From: an uncultured Saprospiraceae bacterium
GTDB taxonomy: Bacteria > Bacteroidota > Bacteroidia > Chitinophagales > Saprospiraceae
Direction of reading: 5' to 3'
DNA: 64,000 nt
Assembly (NCBI GenBank): GCA_938015415.1
Contig: CALLPK010000005.1
Location: 26,961 to 90,960 of the forward strand
The position numbers and the translations under genes were made by a program. Position 1 is the stretch's first letter, and each line of letters starts with the position of its first letter. Under the pieces are notes generated by a model. That model was not told the DNA's origin and made no database searches. It worked only from the letters and a program-made list of their open reading frames with translations. Below, one piece after another: positions 27,339-36,147 of this stretch.

Positions 27339-28442
27339 ATGAAAAATACGATTAATGTTCAACAATCTATTTGGTTAAACACCGAAAATTCCCAAATTAT
27401 AGAAATCATCGACCAACGATTTTTACCACACCAGTTGATTATTGAACAATTAAAATCCTGGAAAGATTCCGAAATAGCAATTCGAGAGATGCACGTCCGG
27501 GGAGCGCCCCTGATTGGAGTGACGGCAGCTTATGGAATGTATCTCGCCTGTTTAGAAGCAAAAAATTATTTAAAAAAAGATTCATTTTTTTCAGAAGTAG
27601 CTACTACCTTGAAAGCCAGTCGTCCTACGGCAGTTAATCTCGCATGGGCGGTAGATCGTCAAATGAAGCTTATTCGCAGTTTTAAAAATGGAACAGAATT
27701 AATCGCTGCGTCCCTAAAATTGGCCCAACAAATCAGTAACGAAGAAGTGGAGAATTCTGCAAAAATTGGTCAGCACGGATTAGCCCTTTTACAACCACTA
27801 ATTGAAAAAAAGGATGGACGACCACTCAATATTCTAACCCACTGTAACGCTGGCTGGCTAGCGTGTGTAAAGCATGGTACTGCTACCGCTCCCATGTACG
27901 CAGCCCACCGGGCGGGCGTTCCAATCCACGTTTGGGTCGATGAGACACGACCAAGAAATCAGGGTGCCCGCCTTACTGCCTGGGAACTGAGTCAGGCAGG
28001 TATTCCTCATACGGTAATTCCAGATAATACCGGTGGTCACCTGATGCAGCACGGCTTGGTCGATTGTTGCATCGTGGGCAGTGACCGAACCACTCGTACG
28101 GGAGATGTGGCTAATAAAATTGGCACATACCTAAAAGCACTTGCCGCTCACGATAATAAAATTCCATTTTATGTAGCGCTACCCGCGTCCACTTTTGATT
28201 GGGAGATTCGTGACGGAGTAAAGGAAATTCCTATCGAAGAGCGAAATCCAGAAGAAGTGAAATTTATTCAAGGATTACACGAAAAAAACATTATAAAAGT
28301 ATTAGTTTCGCCTGCGGAAAGCCCGGCAATCAATTACGGTTTTGACGTTACACCGGCGCATTTAGTTACCCGTCTGATCACCGAGCGCGGTGTTTGCCAG
28401 GCCAACGAAACATCAATTCATGAATTATTTCCAGAATACTGA
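27339..28442 (+). CDS. mtnA: S-methyl-5-thioribose-1-phosphate isomerase
   Basis: 367 residues. It isomerises 5-methylthioribose-1-phosphate to the ribulose-1-phosphate form in salvage of the methylthioadenosine made by polyamine and SAM-dependent reactions. Catalytic residues align with the family: C169 (LTHCNAG) and D249 (VGSDRTTRTGDVANK), the same spacing of 80 as in the Bacillus subtilis enzyme. RGAPLIGVTAAYG near 54 and TRPRNQGARLTAWEL near 203 are also diagnostic and separate it from eIF2B-like relatives. The next gene starts 4 bases after the stop. Confidence 0.95.
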   Translation: MKNTINVQQSIWLNTENSQIIEIIDQRFLPHQLIIEQLKSWKDSEIAIREMHVRGAPLIGVTAAYGMYLACLEAKNYLKKDSFFSEVATTLKASRPTAVNLAWAVDRQMKLIRSFKNGTELIAASLKLAQQISNEEVENSAKIGQHGLALLQPLIEKKDGRPLNILTHCNAGWLACVKHGTATAPMYAAHRAGVPIHVWVDETRPRNQGARLTAWELSQAGIPHTVIPDNTGGHLMQHGLVDCCIVGSDRTTRTGDVANKIGTYLKALAAHDNKIPFYVALPASTFDWEIRDGVKEIPIEERNPEEVKFIQGLHEKNIIKVLVSPAESPAINYGFDVTPAHLVTRLITERGVCQANETSIHELFPEY

Positions 28443-28446
28443 TACC

Positions 28447-29049
28447 ATGGAAGAAGGGTATATCAAATTTCACTGTAATTGGAAAAAAGGGCGCACGCTT
28501 TCGGCGAGTACCCTAGAATCTATTGGCTGGGGTCGGCAACAAATGTATGATCGGAGATTAATTGGTGCCTATAATAATGGAATTGGTTACGGTAATATTA
28601 GTGAACGCTTATCAGGAGATAAGTTTGTCATTAGTGGTTCCGCTACCGGAGGACTGAAAAAACTGGAGGCTACTCATTATAGCGTTGTTGAGAAAATAGA
28701 TATTGAAAATAATAGAGTTTGGTGTAATGGCCCCATCAAAGCATCTTCCGAATCCATGAGCCACGCAGTTATTTATCAAAACTGTCCGGAGGTAAATGCC
28801 ATTGTTCATATTCACGATCTTGAATTGTGGAAATCTATGGTACATAAAATTCCGACTACCCACGCTTCGATTACTTACGGAACACCAGAGATGGCGAATG
28901 AGATCATCCGGCTTCTAAAAGAAACCAATGCTCGTCAGCATACCGGCTATTTTACAATGGCTGGGCACGAAGAGGGCCTCATTGCCTTTGGTAACAATAT
29001 GGAACATGCCATTAACAGAATCATCTGTTTGGTTGATTGCTTATTCTAA
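28447..29049 (+). CDS. class II aldolase/adducin-family protein, probable methylthioribulose-phosphate dehydratase or aldolase
   Basis: 200 residues from the ATG just after the mtnA stop; an earlier in-frame ATG inside mtnA is rejected. The zinc site of class II aldolases is complete: E102 (SSESMSH), H121 and H123 (VHIHD) and H174 (MAGHEEG), with the phosphate-binding GYGNIS and SGSATGG loops near 48 and 63. The tight link to mtnA means the substrate is very likely 5-methylthioribulose-1-phosphate. It would then be either MtnB (dehydratase of the methionine salvage pathway) or the aldolase of the dihydroxyacetone-phosphate shunt. No mtnC/D/E-like gene is present here to favour the former. Confidence 0.82.
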   Translation: MEEGYIKFHCNWKKGRTLSASTLESIGWGRQQMYDRRLIGAYNNGIGYGNISERLSGDKFVISGSATGGLKKLEATHYSVVEKIDIENNRVWCNGPIKASSESMSHAVIYQNCPEVNAIVHIHDLELWKSMVHKIPTTHASITYGTPEMANEIIRLLKETNARQHTGYFTMAGHEEGLIAFGNNMEHAINRIICLVDCLF

Positions 29050-29371
29050 AATAATTTAAAAAAAGCACTAAACATGTCACATTTAATCAAAAAATGATTT
29101 AAATTCTATTTAGTTATAAAATGCCCTTCTTACTTAAGAAAGTGTTATAAAGAGACTTTTCTCCCCATTTTGATACTTTCTAGCACGATTTTTGCAGAAT
29201 TTTAAATATATTTACCTGTCACACCAATGTTCTTTTCCCCGTTGACAGCCCTTTTCTTCCCATAATTGCTCCTCGTCCCCTTTTTACTCCCACTTAGATT
29301 TTACTCCCATTTAGAAATATTTTAAATGCACGAGGTCCCTTCATTCGTGGAAACACCATAACAATTTAACC
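29050..29371. other. intergenic stretch with a 17-base tandem repeat
   Basis: AT-rich region between the aldolase gene and the secreted-protein gene. A 17-base unit is repeated in tandem at 29282-29298 and 29299-29315 with one mismatch, about 57 bases before the next start codon. No terminator hairpin or gene is evident. Confidence 0.5.
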
Positions 29372-30922
29372 ATGAAGATTATTTTTTACCACACCATTCT
29401 AACCTTCCTATTACTTACAAGTACCTCTTCTATTTTTGCGGCTACCATTTACTCTGCTCAAAGCGGAGACTGGGACGATCCAACTAGCTGGTCTCCAGCA
29501 ACCATACCATCTGTAACGGATGAAGTAATTATTGAGGATGGTCACACCATCACCAAAAGTGGCGCCTCTTATACGCACCAAGGAAACATTACGATAAAAG
29601 ACAACGCAGAATTAATTTCCAATGCAGGTAATAGTTCCAACGGATTTACTTTCAACGGAGGGACTTTTAATGTATTTGGAAAACTGACCCTACCTTTTCC
29701 CGACCGTGATTTAGATATCATTGGAAATAGTTTATTTATTGGGCACCCTTCAGCAATAATTTTTGTGAGCGACGACTGGGAAGTTTACGACCAGGCAGAG
29801 GTTGTTATCAATGGTATCTGTGTTGAGGTAGATGATGATTTCACGATTAGCGGAACGGAAGCCAGTGTTTGTGGAGACGGAGGGGTAAGTATTGGTAACA
29901 ATGCCAACAATAATACTTTTAATTTACTGAATGGTGCGACCACTAGCCAAGTGTGTCTAGATACGGAAGTTTACCGAGGCGCAGGTGGCACATGTGAAAC
30001 ATTAGTTGCCGCAGGAACCGGAAACGCACAACCAACTGCTTACGAAGATTCTGAAACTACCGATATGAACACCACTGTACTGGTTGATATATTATTTCAG
30101 GACAAACCTGATGAAGATCCGGATACAAATGATACACTAAAAATTGTCAGCATCGGAGGAGATATGACTGCAATGGGGGATACTTCTTTACAAGGAGGTA
30201 CTATTGTAGTAGACAATAATGGAACTCCTAATCATCCAGGTGATGATTTTATTAACTATACGCCACCAACTGATTTTGTAGGAGTAGATTCTTTCTACTA
30301 CATTATTACTGATCAAAATGGAGGGTACAGTACGGCACTGGTTACGATGACGGTTAGTAATCCGCTGCCCGTTACCTGGTCAGATTTTTATGGAAAAGAA
30401 CTAGCATGTGAAGTAGTTCTGAACTGGACAACCGCCAGCGAACTGAATAATGAATATTTTGAGATAGAAAAAAGTACTAACGGAAGAGATTTTACTTCTC
30501 TGGGAACGGTAAAAGGATCCGGAACTACTGCTGATTATCGTCAATATAAGTTTGTAGATAAATTACCAGCTACCGAAAATTATTACCGAATCAAGCAGGT
30601 TGATTTTGATGGCAAAACAGATTACTCAAAAATAATTGTGCTAAAATCTAACTGTATTGAAAACGATGAAAATATCGGTATCGCTACTTTATTCCCTAAT
30701 CCTGCTATATACAACGATGCGCACCTACGTTTTAACGCCAGACAGACAGAAGATACTTTTTTAATGGCAAGTGACTTGTTTGGAAATATTATTATCAATC
30801 AACCACTCACCATATACGCTGGGATGAACAACGTAGATTTAGACATTTCCAAATGGCCAGCCGGTACTTATACCATCTGGTTGGGTAAGCAGTCAAAGCG
30901 ATTTATTAAGATTAAAGATTAG
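29372..30922 (+). CDS. secreted protein with cadherin-like module and T9SS sorting domain
   Basis: 516 residues. A signal peptide (1-23, ending IFAA) is followed by a region of repeated short beta strands (about 25-200, SGDWDDPTSWSPATIPSVTDEVII at its start), typical of right-handed beta-helix surface proteins of Bacteroidota. A cadherin/Ig-like module ends near 330 (FVGVDSFYYIITDQNGGYS). A fibronectin-like segment (about 345-425, LNWTTASELNNEYFEIEKS) and a type A T9SS sorting domain (about 440-516, LFPNPAIYN) close the protein. No enzymatic motif is seen. It is monocistronic and ends at a terminator. A surface or secreted structural or adhesive role is likely but unproven. Confidence 0.85.
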   Translation: MKIIFYHTILTFLLLTSTSSIFAATIYSAQSGDWDDPTSWSPATIPSVTDEVIIEDGHTITKSGASYTHQGNITIKDNAELISNAGNSSNGFTFNGGTFNVFGKLTLPFPDRDLDIIGNSLFIGHPSAIIFVSDDWEVYDQAEVVINGICVEVDDDFTISGTEASVCGDGGVSIGNNANNNTFNLLNGATTSQVCLDTEVYRGAGGTCETLVAAGTGNAQPTAYEDSETTDMNTTVLVDILFQDKPDEDPDTNDTLKIVSIGGDMTAMGDTSLQGGTIVVDNNGTPNHPGDDFINYTPPTDFVGVDSFYYIITDQNGGYSTALVTMTVSNPLPVTWSDFYGKELACEVVLNWTTASELNNEYFEIEKSTNGRDFTSLGTVKGSGTTADYRQYKFVDKLPATENYYRIKQVDFDGKTDYSKIIVLKSNCIENDENIGIATLFPNPAIYNDAHLRFNARQTEDTFLMASDLFGNIIINQPLTIYAGMNNVDLDISKWPAGTYTIWLGKQSKRFIKIKD

Positions 30923-30952
30923 AAACAACAATTTTCATAGTGATTAAAATAG

Positions 30953-30990
30953 AAATCCCGACGATCGTATTGATCGCCGGGATTTTTTTA
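30953..30990. terminator. bidirectional terminator
   Basis: A 14-bp stem with one mismatch (30953-30966 with 30972-30985) ends in a T run on the plus strand and a T-rich tract on the minus strand. It serves the secreted-protein gene and the convergent lipoprotein gene. Confidence 0.85.
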
Positions 30991-31012
30991 ATTAATATTT
31001 TATCAAAGTAGA

Positions 31013-32221
31013 TTACTGCTCAGAAGCCTTAATATTAAAACGGTAGAAATCCTGATTATTATTAGGAGTAATTTCTATTTCTGTTACAGTCATAATGTAG
31101 TAATTACCGCTCTTGTTCGCAATAAAAACATCATTTACTTGTACGGTTCCACTAGGATCAGCACTAACTCCAGCATTAAAAGCACTAATGATTGCCTCCC
31201 GGGAATTTATATTATCAAAATTGAAAAGTTCCGGCTGAGAACTATCTGCAGCACGTAGAACCGTTCCTAGAACTCCTTGAATTTGTTGTCTCCATTCTCC
31301 AGTAGTACCATCTAGTCCCAAATCAACGATATCTCTGCTATCGTCACTAGATGAAACATTGGTTCCTGTATCCAAGTCCAATCCTCCAAGTGCGGAAGTA
31401 GGACCATCTGCATTAGACAGTAATACTGCGGAATATTCATCGGTAATAGAAGTACCAGCAACCACGCTAACTTCTTCTGTACTTGCAATTTCACCATTAA
31501 CATCTTCTACCTCGAACCTAATGTTAGAAGTCCCGGCATCCAGAAATCTTACCGTAACATTAGCCATATCGAATCCAGACTGATCATCTCCAACCAAAGA
31601 ATAAGGATTCACATCAAAAGCAGTTCCCTCAAATTCTAAACGGGTAGGATCAATTAAATCATCACCTTCATATACGGCAATGGTAGATAAATTAGCACCA
31701 CCCGGAGTAGCCGTAATATTGAAAAGATTACCTCCTAAAGTTGCCTCGTAGGGATCAGGCCCCATATAAGAAATCGCAGGAGGCGCACTATTGACCGTTA
31801 CATCCACACTGGCTTCGTCGGTATTACCATTAAGGTCACGTACCACGGCAGCATAAGTATAGGTAGCGGGTGCAACAGGGGCTTCTACTTCTACTGTAAA
31901 TCCAAAAGCGCTAGCATTGTCACCTACAAGCAACGCCGGATTGGCTGCAATACTACCAGTAGCAGTATTAATTCGTTCAAATGCGATATTTGATCCATTT
32001 TCAGTAATTGTTAATAAATCCATATCGGCATCTCCCCTTGAACCACTAATATTTAGCATAATAGTACCTCCGGGTGACACTTCAGACTCATCAGCAGAGA
32101 TCGTGGCAGAAGGTGGAATTTCGGTATTCAAAATTGGATCGTCGCCACAGGCAGTAAGTCCAAAGATGGCAGCAACTGCTAATAATAGCAGATAATTTGA
32201 AAGCATCGTGAATTTCTTCAT
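31013..32221 (-). CDS. Ig-like repeat lipoprotein
   Basis: 402 residues. A lipoprotein signal peptide ends with the lipobox LTAC (Cys25), followed by GDDP. Two or three ~100-residue Ig-like beta-sandwich repeats follow: each has strands such as ATISADESEVSPGGTIMLNISG or YEATLGGNLFNITATPGG and ends before a VEVEAPVAPATYTY/VRFLDAGTSNIRFEVED segment. A C-terminal ~120 residues (YYIMTVTEIEITPNNNQDFYRFNIKA at the end) is unassigned. It is probably displayed at the outer membrane. No enzymatic residues are visible. It is monocistronic, with a leader of about 110 bases containing a hairpin. Confidence 0.8.
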   Translation of the reverse strand: MKKFTMLSNYLLLLAVAAIFGLTACGDDPILNTEIPPSATISADESEVSPGGTIMLNISGSRGDADMDLLTITENGSNIAFERINTATGSIAANPALLVGDNASAFGFTVEVEAPVAPATYTYAAVVRDLNGNTDEASVDVTVNSAPPAISYMGPDPYEATLGGNLFNITATPGGANLSTIAVYEGDDLIDPTRLEFEGTAFDVNPYSLVGDDQSGFDMANVTVRFLDAGTSNIRFEVEDVNGEIASTEEVSVVAGTSITDEYSAVLLSNADGPTSALGGLDLDTGTNVSSSDDSRDIVDLGLDGTTGEWRQQIQGVLGTVLRAADSSQPELFNFDNINSREAIISAFNAGVSADPSGTVQVNDVFIANKSGNYYIMTVTEIEITPNNNQDFYRFNIKASEQ

Positions 32222-32282
32222 CGTAATTTTTTTTGATTTAAAAGTTTAATAAATTTTTTTAATAACATATCTCTATAATCCG

Positions 32283-32303
32283 AAGAGACTATTTAGGTCT
32301 CTT
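32283..32303 (-). other. hairpin in the lipoprotein leader
   Basis: A 7-bp stem (32283-32289 with 32297-32303) lies between the -7 box and the start codon of the lipoprotein gene, so it would be in the 5' untranslated RNA. It could affect translation or transcript stability; there is no T run on the minus strand. Confidence 0.35.
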
Positions 32304-32341
32304 TTAACTAATTATACATGATTATTTTCTGAATTTTGCCG

Positions 32342-32349
32342 CAAAGATA
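32342..32349 (-). promoter_or_regulatory. -7 box of the lipoprotein promoter
   Basis: Minus-strand TATCTTTG is an exact TAnnTTTG match. No TTG lies at the usual distance upstream. The predicted leader is about 110 bases. Confidence 0.45.
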
Positions 32350-32565
32350 TATCTTTATCAAGCTAATTGTTGCTGGCTGAGGTTAGATTTTCTAGGTTAA
32401 CTGTGGTAGGAACGAATAAAAAGGAGAAATGTTAGTGCGAAAAGGTATATTTTATAATAAATTTAACATAAGTAGTACCACCTTCACCAGTGGCTGGTAA
32501 ATGGTAAGAGAGTCTTTCATTACAAGTTAACGCAATTAAAGAATGCCAACCACTGGAGAAAATGG

Positions 32566-32606
32566 GTGTTCTCTTCCACAGAAAAATTTCTGTGGAAAGA
32601 GAACAC
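32566..32606. repeat. long inverted repeat, 19/20-bp arms with a 2-base loop
   Basis: Arms 32566-32584 and 32587-32606 pair along their full length with one extra base in the right arm. It lies about 345 bases from the lipoprotein start and 325 from meaB, so it is not at the end of a recognised gene, and it lacks a T run. It could be a mobile-element remnant, a protein-binding dyad or a structured RNA. Confidence 0.55.
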
Positions 32607-32929
32607 TTAACCGGTTTGGACATTCTACACTGTTGTAGTAGTGGTAGATTGTTTTCATAGCTTGATAGATTCCGGTTTAAAAGTGTGGACTGCAATGAGC
32701 CAGTAGGGTGTTAAAACTGACTCATTTTACCACAAGATAATGACAAATATCACCGCAATGCAAGGGAAATATCCCCGATAGAGACCCATTTAAACGCTTT
32801 AACACCAAAAAACATGATTACTTAAAATATGTTAAGCCTTTCTAATTAATTAACATTGATAATCAGTTCATTATACATTTGTTAAATTTAATTCCTTAAC
32901 ACTGTTAATAACTTTAACTAGCATAAATT

Positions 32930-34009
32930 ATGGCCAAAAAGCCTGGTTCTGACTATTCCGGAAACAAATCAACTACTCCACCAGATTTCTTAAATAAAAA
33001 AGCAGCGGTAAACCCGATTCCTAAAAGACAAAAATCCACTGAAACTTACGTAGAGGGTATCCTAGACGGCGACCGAGTTACGCTGGGTCAGGCCATTACA
33101 CTAATCGAAAGTCAGCATCCCGCCCATCAGGCCAAGGCACAATCTATCATTGAAGCTTGCCTGCCTCACGCTGGGAAAAGTTTTAGAGTCGGCATCACGG
33201 GAACACCCGGAGTAGGCAAAAGTAGTTTTATCGAAACCTTGGGTATCTACTTAGTGCAACAACAGAAAAAAGTTGCGGTACTCACTATTGATCCCACCAG
33301 TCAAAAAAGCCTCGGTAGTATTCTGGGGGATAAAACAAGAATGCAAGATCTATCGGTTCACCAGAGTGCGTTCATCCGTCCTTCTCCGGCTGGTGATTCG
33401 CTGGGTGGCGTGGCTCGTAAAACTAGAGAAACGATGATTCTTTGCGAAGCAGCAGGCTACGAAGAGATTATTGTCGAAACAGTCGGTGTGGGTCAATCCG
33501 AAACAGCCGTACATTCGATGGTTGATTTTTTTCTGCTGCTACTCTTACCAGGTGCAGGCGACGAATTGCAGGGTATCAAAAGAGGCATTGTGGAAATGTC
33601 GGATTTGATTGCTATCAACAAAGCCGATGGAGATCGGATTACAACCGCTAAACAATCGCAAAAAGCTTATAAAAACGCTTTACACCTGCTGCCCGCTACT
33701 GATAGTGGTTGGATTCCTCCTGTGATGACTTGCTCGGCCTTGGAAAAAACTGGGATTCCCGAAATTTGGCAATTTTGTTCAGATTATCGAAAAATGGTTA
33801 ATGAGAATGGTTTTTTTCAACAAAAAAGAAAAAAACAGGCAAATTATTGGTTACACGAACGGATCCAAAATGATTTACGGCTTTATTTACAAACCAATCC
33901 TGCCATGAAAACCGCCCTTGAACACATCGAATCGGCAGTATTATCTTACCAAAAAACACCTTTTCAGGGAGCAAGAGAGATATTGCAGCTCTTGATAAAA
34001 AAGAATTAG
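32930..34009 (+). CDS. meaB: methylmalonyl-CoA mutase-associated GTPase
   Basis: 359 residues. The G3E-type P-loop GTPase has GTPGVGKSS at 91-99, a Walker-B-like region (VLTIDPTSQKSLGSILGDK) and NKAD for guanine specificity near 229. The block SPAGDSLGGVARKTRE and VETVGVGQSE identify MeaB/ArgK. It chaperones adenosylcobalamin loading and protects methylmalonyl-CoA mutase. The mutase genes are not in the window. The first ~35 residues are a polar, Lys-rich extension absent from many homologues; an alternative start is not obvious. Confidence 0.95.
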   Translation: MAKKPGSDYSGNKSTTPPDFLNKKAAVNPIPKRQKSTETYVEGILDGDRVTLGQAITLIESQHPAHQAKAQSIIEACLPHAGKSFRVGITGTPGVGKSSFIETLGIYLVQQQKKVAVLTIDPTSQKSLGSILGDKTRMQDLSVHQSAFIRPSPAGDSLGGVARKTRETMILCEAAGYEEIIVETVGVGQSETAVHSMVDFFLLLLLPGAGDELQGIKRGIVEMSDLIAINKADGDRITTAKQSQKAYKNALHLLPATDSGWIPPVMTCSALEKTGIPEIWQFCSDYRKMVNENGFFQQKRKKQANYWLHERIQNDLRLYLQTNPAMKTALEHIESAVLSYQKTPFQGAREILQLLIKKN

Positions 34010-34189
34010 ACAAATTAAATTTATTTTGTATATTTGACGTGCATTCCAAAAACCGACGGAGCGTGCTGTGTGTGGTACCTCCAACTCTTATTTATTGAAC
34101 ATTTTATAATCCCTGAACATATTTTTCCCTTCTAACGGTTCACAAACCTTTAACCATAGTTCAAATTCCTGCTTATGCGGGCAAATTGG

Positions 34190-34197
34190 TATCTTTG
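34190..34197 (+). promoter_or_regulatory. -7 box upstream of the ybaB-family gene
   Basis: TATCTTTG is an exact Bacteroidota -7 match 85 bases upstream of the start codon. The -33 element is weak (TTC at the expected place). Confidence 0.45.
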
Positions 34198-34281
34198 TCA
34201 CTGATTAAGTTGCTCAATAACTACTCATAAGTCAGTAGGTAATCTGAATTATCAACTATTTTAAAAATTAAATTAGAAATT

Positions 34282-34587
34282 ATGTTTGGAGATATGCAGG
34301 AAAAGCAGGAAGCACTGCGAAAAACGCTAGGAGAAATGCGTCTGGAAGGAGCAGCCGGAGATGGTCTTGTAAAAGTAACAGTCAACGGGAACCGGGAAAT
34401 TGTCAACATCTCTATCCAACCAGCGGCGATGACTCCGGATGATCCGGAACAACTCGAGGATTTATTACTCGTAGCGGTTAATCGGGCCATGGTTACGGCC
34501 GCAGAAACCGAAGCAACAGAGTCTCAAAAGCTAATTCAGGATATGCTACCTCCTGGTATGGGTGGTCTGGCAGATATGTTTTCATAA
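34282..34587 (+). CDS. ybaB: YbaB/EbfC family nucleoid-associated protein
   Basis: 101 residues, standard length. It is a small dimeric DNA-binding protein with an N-terminal helix (EKQEALRKTLGEMRLEG), a central sheet (VKVTVNGNREIVNISIQPAAM) and C-terminal helices ending in the Met/Gly-rich PPGMGGLADMF typical of the family. In most bacteria it follows dnaX and precedes recR; here neither is adjacent and the gene has its own -7 box. It binds DNA as a nucleoid protein in the cytoplasm. Confidence 0.92.
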   Translation: MFGDMQEKQEALRKTLGEMRLEGAAGDGLVKVTVNGNREIVNISIQPAAMTPDDPEQLEDLLLVAVNRAMVTAAETEATESQKLIQDMLPPGMGGLADMFS

Positions 34588-34712
34588 TAATATGCCGGTC
34601 TAGTTCGTTTTTGCAAACGGGAGTACGACCGATTTTCGGAAGTAGTCCAATTTTTTTCTGTTTTTACACGAATTGGTGACTATTTGAAAAAAATGGCCTG
34701 ATTATTTGAATC

Positions 34713-35939
34713 ATGATTATAATGAAATATTTCTTTACCCTACTACTGATCGGTTTAACCTTACCAATATTCGCTCAGCTCGAACAAGGTCTGATCGCCT
34801 ATTATTCCTTTGATGACTGTACGCCGCGTGATAGTAGTGGCGTCACAGGTTCCGGTGCATTTGTGGGTTCTCCCGATTGTGTTTGTGGGGTCAGTGGAAA
34901 CGCCATTGAACTAAATGGATTTGATCAGGAAATGCTAATGCTCGGAAGAATTAACAACGCTTTTGAAAGTAGTGATTTTACGATTAGTATGTATATCAAG
35001 TCCACGAGTGCTGCAGGCACTCAATCACTGCTCAATAAGCGAGAAACCTGTGGAGTTATCAATAGCTTAGGAATTCGGTTAAATCCGGCAGCCAATAGTA
35101 TATCAGTAGAAATTAGCGAATCCAATGATCAAATGGCTAATGTGACGGGTTCTTTAGATTTTGGAAGCTGCTGGCAACACGTGGTTGTCGTACGATCCGG
35201 TGCTCAAACCCAGCTATACATTAATTCGGTCCTCATAGGAGAAACTGTTTCCAATACTCGGGCTAGAGTAAATCTGGGAAATAATGCGGTCATGTCCGTT
35301 GGTGGTGGCGCTTGTGTAAGTGAAGCAGTAGACAACCGTTTTTCTGGACTAGTCGATGAAATAAAAATTTATGAGCGAGCTTTTAATCAAAATCAAATAG
35401 CATCTCTTTATCTGGCTCCTGACCGAATCTCCACCACAGATACCACCATCTTTTTGGGTAATTCTGTAAATATTCGCACCACAAATTCCTGCGCGACGGA
35501 CTTTCAATGGACCCCAATTGATGGATTGGATGACCCTGATAGTCCTAATCCGGTAGCCAGTCCTACTCAAACAACTACGTATACAGCGCTTTTCAATGAT
35601 GGCATATGCGCTGCGGTTGATAGCGTTACGGTATCCATTATTGATCCGGATGACCTGGATTGTGGCCTAGTCTTTTTGCCTACTGCTTTTACGCCAAATG
35701 GAGATAACCTGAACGATGCTTATGGCATCAGCAATCCCTATGCTGTAGACGATCTGATTTCTATGGAAATTTTTGACCGTTGGGGTGGACGGGTTTTTGC
35801 AACGGATAATCCATTCGAGCGCTGGGATGGCAATTTTAAAGGACAACCTGTTATTTCAGGTGTGATGCTCTATCGGGTGAGGTTTCGTTGCGATGGAAAA
35901 GAAGATACGACCGTAGGCAGTTTTTCAATTATCCGATAA
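34713..35939 (+). CDS. secreted LamG/concanavalin-like protein with gliding-type T9SS sorting domain
   Basis: 408 residues (a second ATG three codons in, at 34722, begins the signal peptide MKYFFTLLLIGL and may be the real start). After cleavage at IFAQ comes a LamG-like jelly roll (about 25-235; LIAYYSFDDCTPRDSSG, FTISMYIKS, WQHVVVVRSG, IYERAFNQNQIASLY), a fold that binds sugars or proteins. An Ig-like segment (about 240-310) and a type B/CHU_C sorting domain (about 318-408, PTAFTPNGDNLNDAYG, IFDRWGGRVF, RWDGNFKGQP) follow. It is exported by T9SS and likely surface-bound. There is no catalytic motif. It is monocistronic. Confidence 0.88.
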   Translation: MIIMKYFFTLLLIGLTLPIFAQLEQGLIAYYSFDDCTPRDSSGVTGSGAFVGSPDCVCGVSGNAIELNGFDQEMLMLGRINNAFESSDFTISMYIKSTSAAGTQSLLNKRETCGVINSLGIRLNPAANSISVEISESNDQMANVTGSLDFGSCWQHVVVVRSGAQTQLYINSVLIGETVSNTRARVNLGNNAVMSVGGGACVSEAVDNRFSGLVDEIKIYERAFNQNQIASLYLAPDRISTTDTTIFLGNSVNIRTTNSCATDFQWTPIDGLDDPDSPNPVASPTQTTTYTALFNDGICAAVDSVTVSIIDPDDLDCGLVFLPTAFTPNGDNLNDAYGISNPYAVDDLISMEIFDRWGGRVFATDNPFERWDGNFKGQPVISGVMLYRVRFRCDGKEDTTVGSFSIIR

Positions 35940-36147
35940 AACGATTATAAATAATTTTACTAACGTAGTGATATCAAAGCTATTCACGGTTAAAGTACAA
36001 CGTTTTTAGTTAACTATGTAAAAAGTCGTGCCTATAGAAGCTGTTTAAAAATAGATAGGTGTCTTTTTACAACACATTACGTCTTAATGCAATAAGAGGA
36101 ACAAGGTTAATTAAAATAGCCCTTTTTTTATCATACAACCCAACCAC

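Larger units (their letters stand above)
32222..32929. other. 708-base gene-free stretch with a long inverted repeat
   Basis: The left part is the leader and promoter of the lipoprotein gene. The centre carries a long near-perfect inverted repeat (listed separately) inside an 87-codon minus-strand frame (32432-32695) that I cannot recognise. The right part is the AT-rich upstream region of meaB. Nothing else is recognisable. Confidence 0.5.

Noticed and set aside
28390-28446. Earlier in-frame start for the class II aldolase gene inside mtnA
   Set aside because: The extra 19 residues are read from mtnA coding sequence in another frame; the ATG at 28447 directly after the mtnA stop fits coupling and family length.
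32432-32695. 87-codon minus-strand frame spanning the long inverted repeat
   Set aside because: The composition is not protein-like by eye, the inverted repeat sits inside it, and no family is recognised. It is kept only as part of the intergenic description.
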